From an uncultured Lachnospiraceae bacterium (GTDB lineage: Bacteria; Bacillota; Clostridia; Lachnospirales; Lachnospiraceae): a stretch of 64,000 nucleotides of DNA. The notes under the pieces are model-generated. The model made no database searches. It was not told the origin of the DNA and saw only the letters and a list, made by a program, of their open reading frames with translations. The stretch covers positions 30,911-94,910 of the forward strand of contig CAJUHJ010000013.1 of the NCBI GenBank assembly GCA_910586355.1, read 5' to 3'. Both the position numbers and the translations under genes were made by a program. This document shows positions 24,533 to 34,643 of the stretch, piece after piece (positions within the stretch are counted from its first letter, which is position 1; each line of letters starts with the position of its first letter).

Positions 24533-26128
24533 ATGATACAGATTCAGCAGTTAAAACTTCCAATTACACATACCAGAGAAGATTTAGAAAAAAAGGTGCA
24601 AAAAGTTTTAAAAATTAAGCAGGAACAGCTTTTGTCCGTAAAAATCAAAAAACAATCCTTAGACGCCAGAAATAAAAAGGACATTTTGTATGTGTATACC
24701 ATTGAAGCCGCTGCAAGAAACGAAGAAAAAATTGTCAAACGTCTGCACCAAAACAATATCTGCCTGTTAAACGAAAAGCCGTATCAGTTTCCATTATCCG
24801 GCAGCCAGACATTATCCTGCCGCCCAGTCATTGCCGGAAGCGGGCCGGCCGGATTGTTTTGCGCCTATATGCTTGCTTCTTACGGTTATGCGCCAATTGT
24901 ATTAGAACGCGGCCGCACAATCGAAAAACGAACGTCGGATGTGGATAAATTTTGGGCAGACGGAAGTTTAGACACGCAGTCCAACGTCCAATTTGGGGAA
25001 GGCGGCGCGGGAACGTTTTCCGACGGAAAACTAAATACGCTGGTGAAAGACCGTTTTGGGAGAAATCAAAAAGTATTGGAAATTTTTACTGCTCATGGAG
25101 CGCCGGAATCGGTTTGTTATGAAGCAAAACCGCATATCGGGACAGATGTACTTGCAAAAGTCATACCGTCAATCCGGCAGGAAATCCTCTCAAAGGGCGG
25201 GACTTTTTTGTTTGAAACCTGTCTGACAGATATAAAAATAAAAAATCAGGCCGTAACGTCCGTTGAAATCAATCACGATACATGGATTGATACACAACTT
25301 CTTGTCCTTGCAATCGGGCATAGTGCAAGAGATACATTTGAAATGCTGCATCGCCATAAGATTCCGATGGAAGCGAAATCATTTGCTGTCGGGCTTCGTG
25401 TAGAACATTTACAGGAGATGATAAATAAGGCCCAGTTTGGAGAATTCGATTCCATGCTGAAAGCGGCTTCTTACAAAGTGACAGGCAATGCCTGCGGCAG
25501 AGGAGTGTATTCTTTTTGTATGTGTCCGGGAGGTTATGTCGTCAATGCTTCTTCTGAAGAAAAGCGTCTGGCAGTCAACGGAATGAGTTATCACAGCAGA
25601 AACAGTGCAAATTCCAACAGCGCTGTAATTGTATCGGTAACTCCAAAAGATTTTAGTGGAATGGGGCCCTTATCCGGCGTTGCATTTCAGCGCAGATTGG
25701 AAGAAAAAGCATTTTTTATGGGACAGGGAGCAATCCCGCAACAGCTTTACGGAGATTTTAAACGCCAGAACATGAGCCGTTCTTATGGAAGCGTAGCTTC
25801 GCTTACTTGTGGAAATACTCAGTTTGGCGCACTTCATACACTTTTTACAAAAGATATTTACGAAGCATTTTTAGGCGGAATGGAGCAGTTTGCCAGTAAA
25901 ATTCCTGGTTTTAATCAGGATAGCGCAGTACTTTCCGGCGTGGAGAGCAGAACTTCTTCGCCGGTGCGTATTCAAAGAAACGAGTTTCTGCAAAGTGAAA
26001 TTTCAGGGCTATATCCCTGCGGGGAAGGCGCTGGATATGCAGGGGGAATCCTGTCTGCAGCTATGGATGGCATAAAAACGGCCGAGGCAATTGCATCTGT
26101 ATATCTGCCATACCAAGATAAAAAGTGA
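24533..26128 (+). CDS. FAD-dependent dehydrogenase-like protein (COG2509 type)
   Basis: A 531-residue flavoprotein. An N-terminal domain of about 95 residues (ferredoxin-like, KIKKQSLDARNK) precedes the dinucleotide fold VIAGSGPAGLFCAY; VQFGEGGAGTFSDGKLNT and the C-terminal GEGAGYAGGILSAAMDG are family signatures. Its function is uncharacterised. It starts 3 nt after the preceding flavoprotein, and mutS follows 24 nt later. Confidence 0.88.
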   Translation: MIQIQQLKLPITHTREDLEKKVQKVLKIKQEQLLSVKIKKQSLDARNKKDILYVYTIEAAARNEEKIVKRLHQNNICLLNEKPYQFPLSGSQTLSCRPVIAGSGPAGLFCAYMLASYGYAPIVLERGRTIEKRTSDVDKFWADGSLDTQSNVQFGEGGAGTFSDGKLNTLVKDRFGRNQKVLEIFTAHGAPESVCYEAKPHIGTDVLAKVIPSIRQEILSKGGTFLFETCLTDIKIKNQAVTSVEINHDTWIDTQLLVLAIGHSARDTFEMLHRHKIPMEAKSFAVGLRVEHLQEMINKAQFGEFDSMLKAASYKVTGNACGRGVYSFCMCPGGYVVNASSEEKRLAVNGMSYHSRNSANSNSAVIVSVTPKDFSGMGPLSGVAFQRRLEEKAFFMGQGAIPQQLYGDFKRQNMSRSYGSVASLTCGNTQFGALHTLFTKDIYEAFLGGMEQFASKIPGFNQDSAVLSGVESRTSSPVRIQRNEFLQSEISGLYPCGEGAGYAGGILSAAMDGIKTAEAIASVYLPYQDKK

Positions 26129-26152
26129 TGTTGGAAGGAAGGAAGTATTGAT

Positions 26153-28795
26153 TTGAGCAATTATACACCAATGATGCAGCAGTATTTGGAAATCAAAGAA
26201 GAGTACAAAGACTATATTTTGTTTTATCGGTTAGGGGATTTTTATGAAATGTTTTTTGAGGATGCAAAGCAGGTATCCAAAGAATTAGAACTGACACTGA
26301 CTGGAAAAAACTGCGGAGCAGAAGAACGCGCGCCGATGTGCGGCGTCCCCTATCATGCAGTAGAAGGATATTTGAATAAACTTGTTGGGCGCGGATATAA
26401 AATTGCAGTCTGCGAACAGGTGGAAGACCCAAAGACCGCGAAAGGCATTGTCAAAAGAGAAGTCATCCGCATTGTTACGCCGGGAACAAATACAGACACG
26501 CAGGCTTTGGAAGAATCCAAAAATAATTATATTATGTGTATTGTTTATCTTGCGGATAAATACGGAATTTCGATTGCAGACGTCAGTACCGGAGATTATT
26601 TTGCTACTGAAGTTGATTCAGAACGCAAACTTTTAGACGAAATGAACAAATACAATCCGGCGGAAATTATCTGTAACGAAGCGTTTTTTATGAGCGGCGT
26701 AGATTTGGAAGACATTAAAAACCGTCTGAATATCTGTATCAGTTCTTTAGAAGCATGGTATTTTAGTGAAGATACGGCGATTGGAATTTTAAAAGAACAT
26801 TTTCAGATACATAGTTTAGAAAGCATTGGATTAAACGATTTTGCCTGTGGAAGTATTGCGGCAGGCGCGTTGTTAAAATACCTCTATGAAACACAAAAAA
26901 ATTCTTTGTCCCATATGTCTTCGATTCACCCATATGTGACCGGAAAATTTATGGTTATTGACAGTTCTACGAGAAGGAATTTAGAATTGTCAGAAACATT
27001 AAGGGAAAAATCCAAACGCGGCTCGCTGCTATGGGTTTTAGACAAAACAAAAACTGCAATGGGCGCAAGAATGATTCGTTCTTTTTTAGAACAGCCTTTA
27101 ATTGAAAAAGCTGAAATTTTACGGCGTTTCGACGCAGTCGAAGAGTTGAAAAATCAAGTCATTACAAGAGAAGAACTGCGGGAATATTTAAACGCTGTAT
27201 ATGATTTAGAGCGGCTGATGACACGAATTACGTATCAGACTGCAAATCCAAAAGATTTGCTTGCACTGAAAAATTCGATTCAAATGCTTCCGCCGATTCA
27301 AAGCCTGTTAGAGGAATTTTCCTGTTCCCTGTTAAAAGAAATTAGAAACGATTTGGACTCGCTGGAAGATATTTACGGGCTTATTTCTGCCGGAATTGAC
27401 GAAGATGCCCCAATCCTTGTACATGACGGCGGTATGATAAAAGCCGGATATCATGAAGAAGTCGACCGCTTGAAGCAGGCGAAGACTGAGAGCAAGACGT
27501 GGCTTGCCGAATTAGAGGCAAAAGAGCGGGAAAATACCGGGATTAAGAATTTAAAAATCAAATACAATAAAGTGTTTGGATACTATTTGGAAGTAACCAA
27601 TTCCTATAAACATTTAGTGCCGGAATATTTTACCAGAAAACAGACATTAGCAAATGCAGAGCGGTATATAACGCCCAAATTAAAAGAATTGGAAGACGTA
27701 ATTTTAGGGGCGGAAGATAAGCTGACCGTACTAGAATACGAACTTTTCCGTGATATTAGGGAGTCTATCGCAAAAGAAGTAATCCGGATTCAAAAAACTG
27801 CAAAAGCTGTTGCAAAGTTAGACGTATTTGCATCGCTTGCTTATGTCGCAGAACAAAATAATTTCTGCCGTCCCAAAATAAATGAAAAAGGTACGATTGA
27901 TATTAAAGGCGGCCGTCATCCAGTCGTAGAACATATGATACAAAATGAGTTGTTCATTAAAAATGATACCTATCTGGACAATGGAAAGCACCGGATTTCG
28001 ATTATAACGGGTCCGAATATGGCAGGAAAATCCACTTATATGAGACAAACTGCCCTAATTGTCCTGATGGCGCAAATTGGAAGTTTTATTCCCGCAGATT
28101 CTGCAAATATCGGAATCGTGGATCGGATTTTTACCAGAGTCGGCGCTTCTGACGACCTTGCCAGCGGACAAAGCACGTTTATGGTGGAAATGACAGAAGT
28201 TGCAAATATATTACGCAATGCAACTTCGAATTCACTGTTGATTTTAGACGAAATCGGCCGCGGGACAAGTACATTTGACGGACTTTCTATTGCATGGGCG
28301 GTTGTGGAGCATATCAGCAATCCAAAACTGTTAGGGGCGAAGACTTTATTTGCCACACATTACCATGAACTGACGGAATTAGAAGGAAAACTTGACAATG
28401 TGAGCAATTACTGCATTGCGGTAAAAGAAAAAGGCGACGATGTTGTATTTTTGCGTAAAATTGTACCGGGAGGGGCAGATAAGAGCTATGGGATACAAGT
28501 TGCAAAACTTGCAGGACTCCCGGAATCTGTGTTAAACCGCGCGAAAGTAATTGTCGAAGAATTAAGCGCAATGGATATTGCGGATATTGCCAGAAATATT
28601 CAGGTGGGCGTCGTATCCAAAAAGAAGCCGTCTAAGTTAGACGAAGTGGATTTAACGCAGATGTCATTATTCGATACGGTAAAAGACGACGCGATCATTG
28701 ATGAAATCCGAGATCTTGACATTGGAAATTTGACTCCGATTGAAGCAATGAACAAATTATTTGAACTGCAGAATAAAATTAAGAACCGTTGGTAA
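26153..28795 (+). CDS. mutS: DNA mismatch repair protein MutS
   Basis: An 880-residue MutS1. The mismatch-reading FYRLGDFYEMF (about residues 24-34), the connector and lever domains and the ATPase with TGPNMAGKST (about 620-629) and LDEIGRGTSTFDG are all present. QMSLF near residue 840 is a beta-clamp-binding motif. The start is TTG with AAGGAAGG upstream. It heads mutS-mutL-miaA. Confidence 0.97.
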   Translation: MSNYTPMMQQYLEIKEEYKDYILFYRLGDFYEMFFEDAKQVSKELELTLTGKNCGAEERAPMCGVPYHAVEGYLNKLVGRGYKIAVCEQVEDPKTAKGIVKREVIRIVTPGTNTDTQALEESKNNYIMCIVYLADKYGISIADVSTGDYFATEVDSERKLLDEMNKYNPAEIICNEAFFMSGVDLEDIKNRLNICISSLEAWYFSEDTAIGILKEHFQIHSLESIGLNDFACGSIAAGALLKYLYETQKNSLSHMSSIHPYVTGKFMVIDSSTRRNLELSETLREKSKRGSLLWVLDKTKTAMGARMIRSFLEQPLIEKAEILRRFDAVEELKNQVITREELREYLNAVYDLERLMTRITYQTANPKDLLALKNSIQMLPPIQSLLEEFSCSLLKEIRNDLDSLEDIYGLISAGIDEDAPILVHDGGMIKAGYHEEVDRLKQAKTESKTWLAELEAKERENTGIKNLKIKYNKVFGYYLEVTNSYKHLVPEYFTRKQTLANAERYITPKLKELEDVILGAEDKLTVLEYELFRDIRESIAKEVIRIQKTAKAVAKLDVFASLAYVAEQNNFCRPKINEKGTIDIKGGRHPVVEHMIQNELFIKNDTYLDNGKHRISIITGPNMAGKSTYMRQTALIVLMAQIGSFIPADSANIGIVDRIFTRVGASDDLASGQSTFMVEMTEVANILRNATSNSLLILDEIGRGTSTFDGLSIAWAVVEHISNPKLLGAKTLFATHYHELTELEGKLDNVSNYCIAVKEKGDDVVFLRKIVPGGADKSYGIQVAKLAGLPESVLNRAKVIVEELSAMDIADIARNIQVGVVSKKKPSKLDEVDLTQMSLFDTVKDDAIIDEIRDLDIGNLTPIEAMNKLFELQNKIKNRW

Positions 28796-28810
28796 GAAAG
28801 AGGAACTGAT

Positions 28811-30580
28811 ATGGACAAAATTGCATTGTTAGATCAGGCGACAATTGATAAAATAGCAGCGGGAGAAGTAATAGAACGTCCGTCTTCTGTCGTCAAGGAG
28901 CTGGTTGAAAATTCTATGGATGCGGGGGCAACCGCCATTACCATTGAAATCAAAGACGGCGGGCTTTCTCTTATAAGGATTACCGATAATGGCAGCGGTA
29001 TTGAGAAAACACAGGTACCGATTGCATTTTACCGTCATTCTACCAGTAAAATCAAGTCGGTAGAAGATTTACTTACCGTATCTTCTCTGGGATTCCGCGG
29101 TGAAGCCTTGTCAAGTATTGCAGCTGTTGCACAAGTCGAGCTGATAACCAAAACGGCGCCGGAATTGACAGGAATCCGTTATCTGATTGAAGGAGGATTC
29201 GAAAAAGAAAAAGAAGAAATCGGCGCTCCGGATGGGACGACGTTTTTGGTTCGGAATCTTTTTTACAATACGCCTGCCAGACGGAAATTCTTAAAAACAG
29301 CGCAGACAGAGGCCGGATATATTCAGACATTGGCAGAACGTCTCGCTCTTTCAAGACCGGATATTTCTTTTAAATATATTGCAAATAATCAGATAAAACT
29401 GCATACATCCGGAAATGCAAACGTCAAAGACGTAATTTTCCAGATATACGGAAAAGAAATGGCGTCTTCTTTGATTGAAATTTCAGAAGAAAATGCACTG
29501 TTTACTGTTACGGGATTTATTGGAAAACCGACTGTTTCCAGAGGCAACCGGAATTTTGAAAATTATTTTATCAACCAGAGATATATCAAAAGTACATTGA
29601 TTTCCCAAAGTTTAGAAGAAGCTTACAAAAATTTTTTAATGCAGCATCAATATCCATTTTGTGCGCTCTATTTTGGCTTTGACGGAAACATGCTCGATGT
29701 AAATGTGCATCCCTCCAAGATGGAACTGCGTTTTTTTCAACAGGAAAGCATTTATCAGAAACTTTTTGAATGTATTCGTGAAAAATTAATGCAAAAAGAC
29801 CATATTAAATCTGTCTCTTTTGGGAAAGATACAAATAAGAACGAAAAAAAGCCAGAAAATATAAAAAAATCACTTCCGGAACCATTTGAAAAAAAACGGA
29901 TAGAATACGAAAAACCAATTCCCAAAAAGGATTCTGAAAAACAGCCGGACTATGTGCAGGAAGAACTTGCTTACGAAAGGTTTTTATCAGACCAGGCGAA
30001 ACCAAATCATAGAATTATTGGACAGCTTTTTCATACGTATTGGCTTGTGGAATACAATGAAACGCTGTTTATCATCGACCAGCATGCGGCGCATGAAAAA
30101 GTTTTATATGAAAAAACAATCCGTTCCCTGAAACAGAAAGAACATACGACGCAATTGCTCTCGCCGCCCATTGTCCTAACGCTTGACCCTCAGGAAGAGC
30201 GGGCGCTTATGCGCTTTAAAGAAGAACTTTTGCAGATTGGTTTTGAAATAGAGCCGTTCGGCGGAAAGGAATACGCCGTCTGCGGCGTACCGGGAAATTT
30301 ATTTCATTTGGATGCAAAACAGATTCTGTTAGAAATTTTAGATAATTCTATGGAGATTCAGGCGTCTGTCACTCCGGAATCCGTATTAGAAAAAGTTGCT
30401 TCGATGTCTTGTAAAGCAGCGGTAAAAGGCAATCATGCCATGAATCAGAAAGAAGTGGAAATTTTAATTGCTGAATTATTAGAGTTAGAAAATCCTTATT
30501 TTTGTCCGCATGGCAGACCAACGATTCTATCTATGGACAAACAGGAATTGGAAAAGAAATTTAAGAGGATTGTAACATGA
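28811..30580 (+). CDS. mutL: DNA mismatch repair endonuclease MutL
   Basis: A 589-residue MutL. The GHKL ATPase has ENSMDAGA, DNGSGI and GFRGEALSSI. After a charged, Lys/Glu-rich linker (about residues 330-390) comes the C-terminal nuclease domain with DQHAAHEKVLYE (about 421-432), CKAAVKG and CPHGRPT. These metal-binding motifs mark a nicking MutL, as expected in bacteria without MutH. It overlaps miaA by 4 nt (ATGA). Confidence 0.97.
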   Translation: MDKIALLDQATIDKIAAGEVIERPSSVVKELVENSMDAGATAITIEIKDGGLSLIRITDNGSGIEKTQVPIAFYRHSTSKIKSVEDLLTVSSLGFRGEALSSIAAVAQVELITKTAPELTGIRYLIEGGFEKEKEEIGAPDGTTFLVRNLFYNTPARRKFLKTAQTEAGYIQTLAERLALSRPDISFKYIANNQIKLHTSGNANVKDVIFQIYGKEMASSLIEISEENALFTVTGFIGKPTVSRGNRNFENYFINQRYIKSTLISQSLEEAYKNFLMQHQYPFCALYFGFDGNMLDVNVHPSKMELRFFQQESIYQKLFECIREKLMQKDHIKSVSFGKDTNKNEKKPENIKKSLPEPFEKKRIEYEKPIPKKDSEKQPDYVQEELAYERFLSDQAKPNHRIIGQLFHTYWLVEYNETLFIIDQHAAHEKVLYEKTIRSLKQKEHTTQLLSPPIVLTLDPQEERALMRFKEELLQIGFEIEPFGGKEYAVCGVPGNLFHLDAKQILLEILDNSMEIQASVTPESVLEKVASMSCKAAVKGNHAMNQKEVEILIAELLELENPYFCPHGRPTILSMDKQELEKKFKRIVT

Positions 30581-31536
30581 AAAAACCACCATTGGTTATT
30601 CTTGCCGGCCCGACTGCCGCAGGCAAGACAAATTTATCTATCCGGCTTGCTCAAAAAATCGGCGGTTCGATTATTTCAGCGGATTCTATGCAGGTCTACC
30701 GTTATATGGACATTGGATCTGCCAAGATTACGCCAACGGAACGGCAGGGTATTGTGCACTACATGATTGACGAACTTTTGCCGGAAGAAGAATTTAATAT
30801 TGTCCGTTTCCAAACACTGGCAAAACAATATCTTAAAGAAATTTATACACAGGGAAAAATCCCAATGATTGTCGGGGGAACCGGATTTTATATCCAGTCC
30901 GTGCTGTATAATATTGATTTTTCAAAAGAAGAAGGCTCTCTTTCCATTCGAAAAGAGCTAGAGGCAGCAGCCCAAAAAGAAGGAAACAAAGCGCTGCACA
31001 ATAAATTAAAGGAAGTAGACGAGGTATCTGCAAAGGCCATTCATCCCAATAATATCAAACGGGTCATTCGCGCCCTAGAATTTTACAGGCAAAATGGTTA
31101 TCCGATTTCAAAACATAATGAGGAAGAACGGCAGAAGCAATCTCCTTATAATTTTGCCTATTTTGTTTTAAATGAGGAACGGACGCGTCTTTACCAAAAA
31201 ATTGAAGCTCGTGTTGACGATATGATAGAACGGGGACTTTTAGAGGAAGTGGCGCGTTTAAAAGAAATGGGCTGCCATAAGGGAATGAATTCTATGCAGG
31301 GATTAGGCTACAAAGAATTTCTTTCTTACCTGGATGGAGAACTGACTTTTGAAGAAGCTGTTGCTATTTTAAAACGGGATACCAGGCATTTTGCCAAACG
31401 CCAGATTACATGGTTTAAAAGAGAAAAAGACGTAATCTGGCTGAATAAAGAACAATTTGGCTATGATGAAACCAAATTACTAGACGAGATGATTTCTACA
31501 TTAGAAAAAAAGGGGATTGTAAATCATGTACAGTGA
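30577..31536 (+). CDS. miaA: tRNA dimethylallyltransferase
   Basis: A 319-residue MiaA, which adds dimethylallyl to A37 of tRNAs reading UNN codons. The P-loop AGPTAAGKTNLS is at residues 9-20; DSMQVYRYMDIGSAK and GGTGFYIQ follow, and the C-terminal GLGYKEF is conserved. It overlaps mutL by 4 nt and the next gene by 11 nt. Confidence 0.97.
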   Translation: MKKPPLVILAGPTAAGKTNLSIRLAQKIGGSIISADSMQVYRYMDIGSAKITPTERQGIVHYMIDELLPEEEFNIVRFQTLAKQYLKEIYTQGKIPMIVGGTGFYIQSVLYNIDFSKEEGSLSIRKELEAAAQKEGNKALHNKLKEVDEVSAKAIHPNNIKRVIRALEFYRQNGYPISKHNEEERQKQSPYNFAYFVLNEERTRLYQKIEARVDDMIERGLLEEVARLKEMGCHKGMNSMQGLGYKEFLSYLDGELTFEEAVAILKRDTRHFAKRQITWFKREKDVIWLNKEQFGYDETKLLDEMISTLEKKGIVNHVQ

Positions 31537-32827
31537 GAAAATGCAAAAACAGTATGAACGCCTTGGAATCTGCAGGGAAGTATACGAGTTTGGCAGCAGG
31601 ATAGAAGAAAAGTTAAAACCAAGATTTGATGATTTTGATGTTACCGCAGAATATAATCAGGCAAAAGTCATACGTGCAATGCAAAAATGCAGAGTTTCTG
31701 CAGAATGTTTTCATACCTCAAACGGATATGGTTATAATGATTTAGGCAGGGATACATTAGAAGCTGTTTATGCAGAATGTTTTTGTGGAGAAGATGCGCT
31801 CGTGCGTCCCCAAATTACCTGCGGAACACATGCGCTTGCGGTTGCGCTTATGTCGAATCTGCGTCCGGGAGATGAATTATTATCCCCGGTAGGAAAGCCT
31901 TACGATACGTTAGAAGAAGTGATTGGAATCCGGCCGTCAAAAGGCTCTTTGGCGGAATATCAGATTTCTTACCGGCAGGTAGATTTAAAACAAGACGGAA
32001 GTTTTGATTTTGAGGGTATCCGGCAGGCAGTGAATGAAAAGACAAAACTTGTGACAATTCAGCGTTCGAAAGGTTATGCCGTAAGGCCGACGCTTTCTGT
32101 TGAAAAAATCGGAGAATTGATTGCATTTATAAAAAAGATAAAACCTGACGTAATCTGCATGGTAGATAATTGTTATGGAGAATTCGTCGAAGAAAGGGAG
32201 CCGTTAGAAGCCGGCGCAGATTTGATTGTCGGCTCTTTAATTAAAAATCCCGGCGGAGGCTTATCTCCTGTGGGAGGTTATATTGCCGGCAAAAAAGAAT
32301 ATGTAGAACAGGCGGCTTACCGTTTGACTTCTCCAGGGCTTGGCAAAGAAGTCGGGGCATCTTTAGGGGTTATGCAGTCGTTTTACCAGGGACTTTTTCT
32401 GGCTCCGGTTGTCACAAACGCCGCGTTAAAAGGAGCTGTTTTTGCGGCCAATATTTATGAAGCATTAGGATTTGACGTTCTTCCAAATAGTACAGAAAGC
32501 CGTCACGATATCATTCAGTCAGTGACGTTTCATAATTCTAATGCTATGACAGCGTTTTGCAGGGGAATTCAGGCAGCGGCTCCCGTCGATTCCTACGTGA
32601 CGCCGGAACCATGGGCAATGCCGGGCTATGACAGTGAAGTAATTATGGCAGCAGGAGCGTTTGTTCAGGGTTCTTCGATAGAATTGAGTGCAGACGGTCC
32701 CTTAAAACCGCCGTATTCTGTTTATTTTCAAGGCGGTCTGACATGGTATCATGCAAAATTGGGTATTTTAATGTCTCTGCAAAAACTTTATGAGCAAAAA
32801 CTTGTTAATAGGGACGTAATATGTTAG
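31526..32827 (+). CDS. PLP-dependent methionine gamma-lyase-like protein (YnbB family)
   Basis: A 433-residue fold-type I PLP enzyme of the YnbB/'aluminium resistance' family. The PLP-binding Lys is in GSLIKNPGGG (about residue 237), DNCYGEF supplies the cofactor Asp and SADGPLKPPY is near the C-terminus. The substrate is unproven, with cystathionine or methionine lyase relatives. It overlaps miaA by 11 nt; miaA-ynbB adjacency is common in Firmicutes. The radC promoter lies in its last codons. Confidence 0.87.
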   Translation: MYSEKMQKQYERLGICREVYEFGSRIEEKLKPRFDDFDVTAEYNQAKVIRAMQKCRVSAECFHTSNGYGYNDLGRDTLEAVYAECFCGEDALVRPQITCGTHALAVALMSNLRPGDELLSPVGKPYDTLEEVIGIRPSKGSLAEYQISYRQVDLKQDGSFDFEGIRQAVNEKTKLVTIQRSKGYAVRPTLSVEKIGELIAFIKKIKPDVICMVDNCYGEFVEEREPLEAGADLIVGSLIKNPGGGLSPVGGYIAGKKEYVEQAAYRLTSPGLGKEVGASLGVMQSFYQGLFLAPVVTNAALKGAVFAANIYEALGFDVLPNSTESRHDIIQSVTFHNSNAMTAFCRGIQAAAPVDSYVTPEPWAMPGYDSEVIMAAGAFVQGSSIELSADGPLKPPYSVYFQGGLTWYHAKLGILMSLQKLYEQKLVNRDVIC

Positions 32828-32830
32828 AAT
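32802..32830 (+). promoter_or_regulatory. Promoter of the radC-mre-min block
   Basis: TTGTTA (32802-32807), a 17-nt spacer and TAGAAT (32825-32830) straddle the stop codon of the upstream gene. Confidence 0.65.
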
Positions 32831-32894
32831 AATATGAATGGCTTTTGGAATTTAACATCTATTCATACAGGCAGAAGAGTAGAAAGGATATTCC

Positions 32895-33587
32895 ATGAAT
32901 CATCATTTAACGGTAAAAGAATTGCCGGAATCCGAAAAACCTTATGAAAAATGTCTCCATTATGGGGCAGAATACCTCTCAGATGCAGAACTATTGGCAG
33001 TTATCATCCGTACTGGTATGAAAGGATTGAAATCAACCGACGTTGCGCAGAAGATTTTAAACTGCAAAGAAAAGAGTCTCCTCAATCTGTATTATCTAAG
33101 TATTCAGGAACTGACCGACATTCCAGGAGTCGGGATGGTAAAAGCAGTCCAGATAAAATGCCTGGCAGAAATTACAAAACGCATTACAAAGACTGTCAGG
33201 CTGCGTGAAGTGACACTAAACAGCGCTTCGTCCGTCGCCGCTTATTTTATGGAAGATATGCGGCATGAAGACAAAGAAAAACTGGTAATATGTATGTTTG
33301 ATTCCAAATGCGTACTGCTTGGAAAATCGGTTATTTCCGTCGGGACCATTAATTCCTCACTGGTATCTCCAAGAGAAATATTCTGCTGTGCGCTGAAAAA
33401 TCAGGCGGTATATATTATTCTGCTGCACAACCATCCAAGCGGAGCGCCCATTCCAAGCGTTCAGGATAAACTTGTAACAAAAAGAATACGGGATTGTGGA
33501 GAACTGATAGGAATTCATTTATCGGATCATATTATTATAGGTGATAACAATTATTTTAGCTTTAAAGAGGAAAATCTGCTGAATTAA
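32895..33587 (+). CDS. radC: RadC/YsxA JAB-domain protein
   Basis: A 230-residue RadC-family protein. A helix-hairpin-helix (IPGVGMVKAVQIK, about residues 76-88) precedes the JAMM metalloprotease-like domain with HNHPSGAPIPSVQD (about 177-190), which keeps all zinc ligands. Despite the name, a DNA-repair role has not been shown. It is upstream of mreB as in Bacillus. Confidence 0.94.
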   Translation: MNHHLTVKELPESEKPYEKCLHYGAEYLSDAELLAVIIRTGMKGLKSTDVAQKILNCKEKSLLNLYYLSIQELTDIPGVGMVKAVQIKCLAEITKRITKTVRLREVTLNSASSVAAYFMEDMRHEDKEKLVICMFDSKCVLLGKSVISVGTINSSLVSPREIFCCALKNQAVYIILLHNHPSGAPIPSVQDKLVTKRIRDCGELIGIHLSDHIIIGDNNYFSFKEENLLN

Positions 33588-33614
33588 TAAATGTGGATTG
33601 AAGGGAGAAGTACA

Positions 33615-34631
33615 ATGAACAACAATATTTACTGCATTGACTTAGGAACTTGTAATATAAAAGTGTTCTGTAAATCAACCGGAAAAATATTAAATGAGAA
33701 AAATGCAATTGCGATTGTCAATAAGAATCAGATGTATGCTTTTGGAAATGAAGCATATGCAATGTATGAAAAAGCGCCGGAAAAGATAAACGTCACATTT
33801 CCGATTATAAACGGCGTCATTGCCGACTTTAATAATGTCCAGAATATGATTTTTGAATTTTTAGAGTCGCGTGCAAAATGCAAAATTCATGGCGCTGAAT
33901 ATATTGTGGCAGTCCCTACGGATATTACAGAAGTAGAGAAAAAAGCCTTCTTTGATTTATTCTATAAAAGCAAGGCAAAGCCCAAAAATGTACAGCTTTG
34001 TGAAAAGCCGATTGCAGACGCGGCAGGTCTTGGGTTAGACGTCAATGAACCGACCGGGGTAATGGTGGTTGATATTGGCGCTGATACGACAGAGATTTCC
34101 GTAATTTCCCTGGGCGGTTTAGTGCTTAGCGATCTTTTGCATTTTGGCGGCAACCGGATTGATGAATCCATAATCAGCTATATCAGGCGCAATTATAATC
34201 TGGTTATCGGGCAGAAAACAGCAAAGTCGCTGAAAGAGCGTTTAGGCAGCGGGCTTCCCGGAAGAGAAGAGACTATGGTAATTGTCGGCAGAGATTTAGT
34301 CAGCGGACTTCCTATCGAACTGGAAATCAGCGCAGAAACCATATATGAAGCAATCAAAGACAATCTGAATTCTATTTGCAACTCGATTAAAATGATTTTG
34401 GAGAAGACTCCTCCTGAAGTTGCAAAAGATATTATCCATTCCGGGATTTATATTACCGGAGGCGCATCCCAGATACAGAATTTAGACGAGCTGTTTACCC
34501 AGATTACCAATATCCGTGTCAACACATGCGAAAAACCTGAAGAATCTGTTGTGCGCGGTTTGATGAAAATTATTGCGGATGAGAAAAATAAACATCTGAT
34601 GTTCAATATGAAAACGAGAATTTTAAAATAA
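33615..34631 (+). CDS. mreB: MreB-family actin-like shape protein
   Basis: A 338-residue bacterial actin. Phosphate-1 DLGTCNIKVF is at the N-terminus, phosphate-2 DIGADTTEISV near residue 152 and the adenosine motif TGGASQI near 280. It is more divergent than the standard MreB. The ATG at 33615 follows AAGGGAG; 33591 is an unlikely start. It directs lateral wall synthesis together with MreC, MreD, RodA and PBP2 encoded downstream. Confidence 0.93.
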   Translation: MNNNIYCIDLGTCNIKVFCKSTGKILNEKNAIAIVNKNQMYAFGNEAYAMYEKAPEKINVTFPIINGVIADFNNVQNMIFEFLESRAKCKIHGAEYIVAVPTDITEVEKKAFFDLFYKSKAKPKNVQLCEKPIADAAGLGLDVNEPTGVMVVDIGADTTEISVISLGGLVLSDLLHFGGNRIDESIISYIRRNYNLVIGQKTAKSLKERLGSGLPGREETMVIVGRDLVSGLPIELEISAETIYEAIKDNLNSICNSIKMILEKTPPEVAKDIIHSGIYITGGASQIQNLDELFTQITNIRVNTCEKPEESVVRGLMKIIADEKNKHLMFNMKTRILK

Positions 34632-34643
34632 TTGAGGTAGTTT

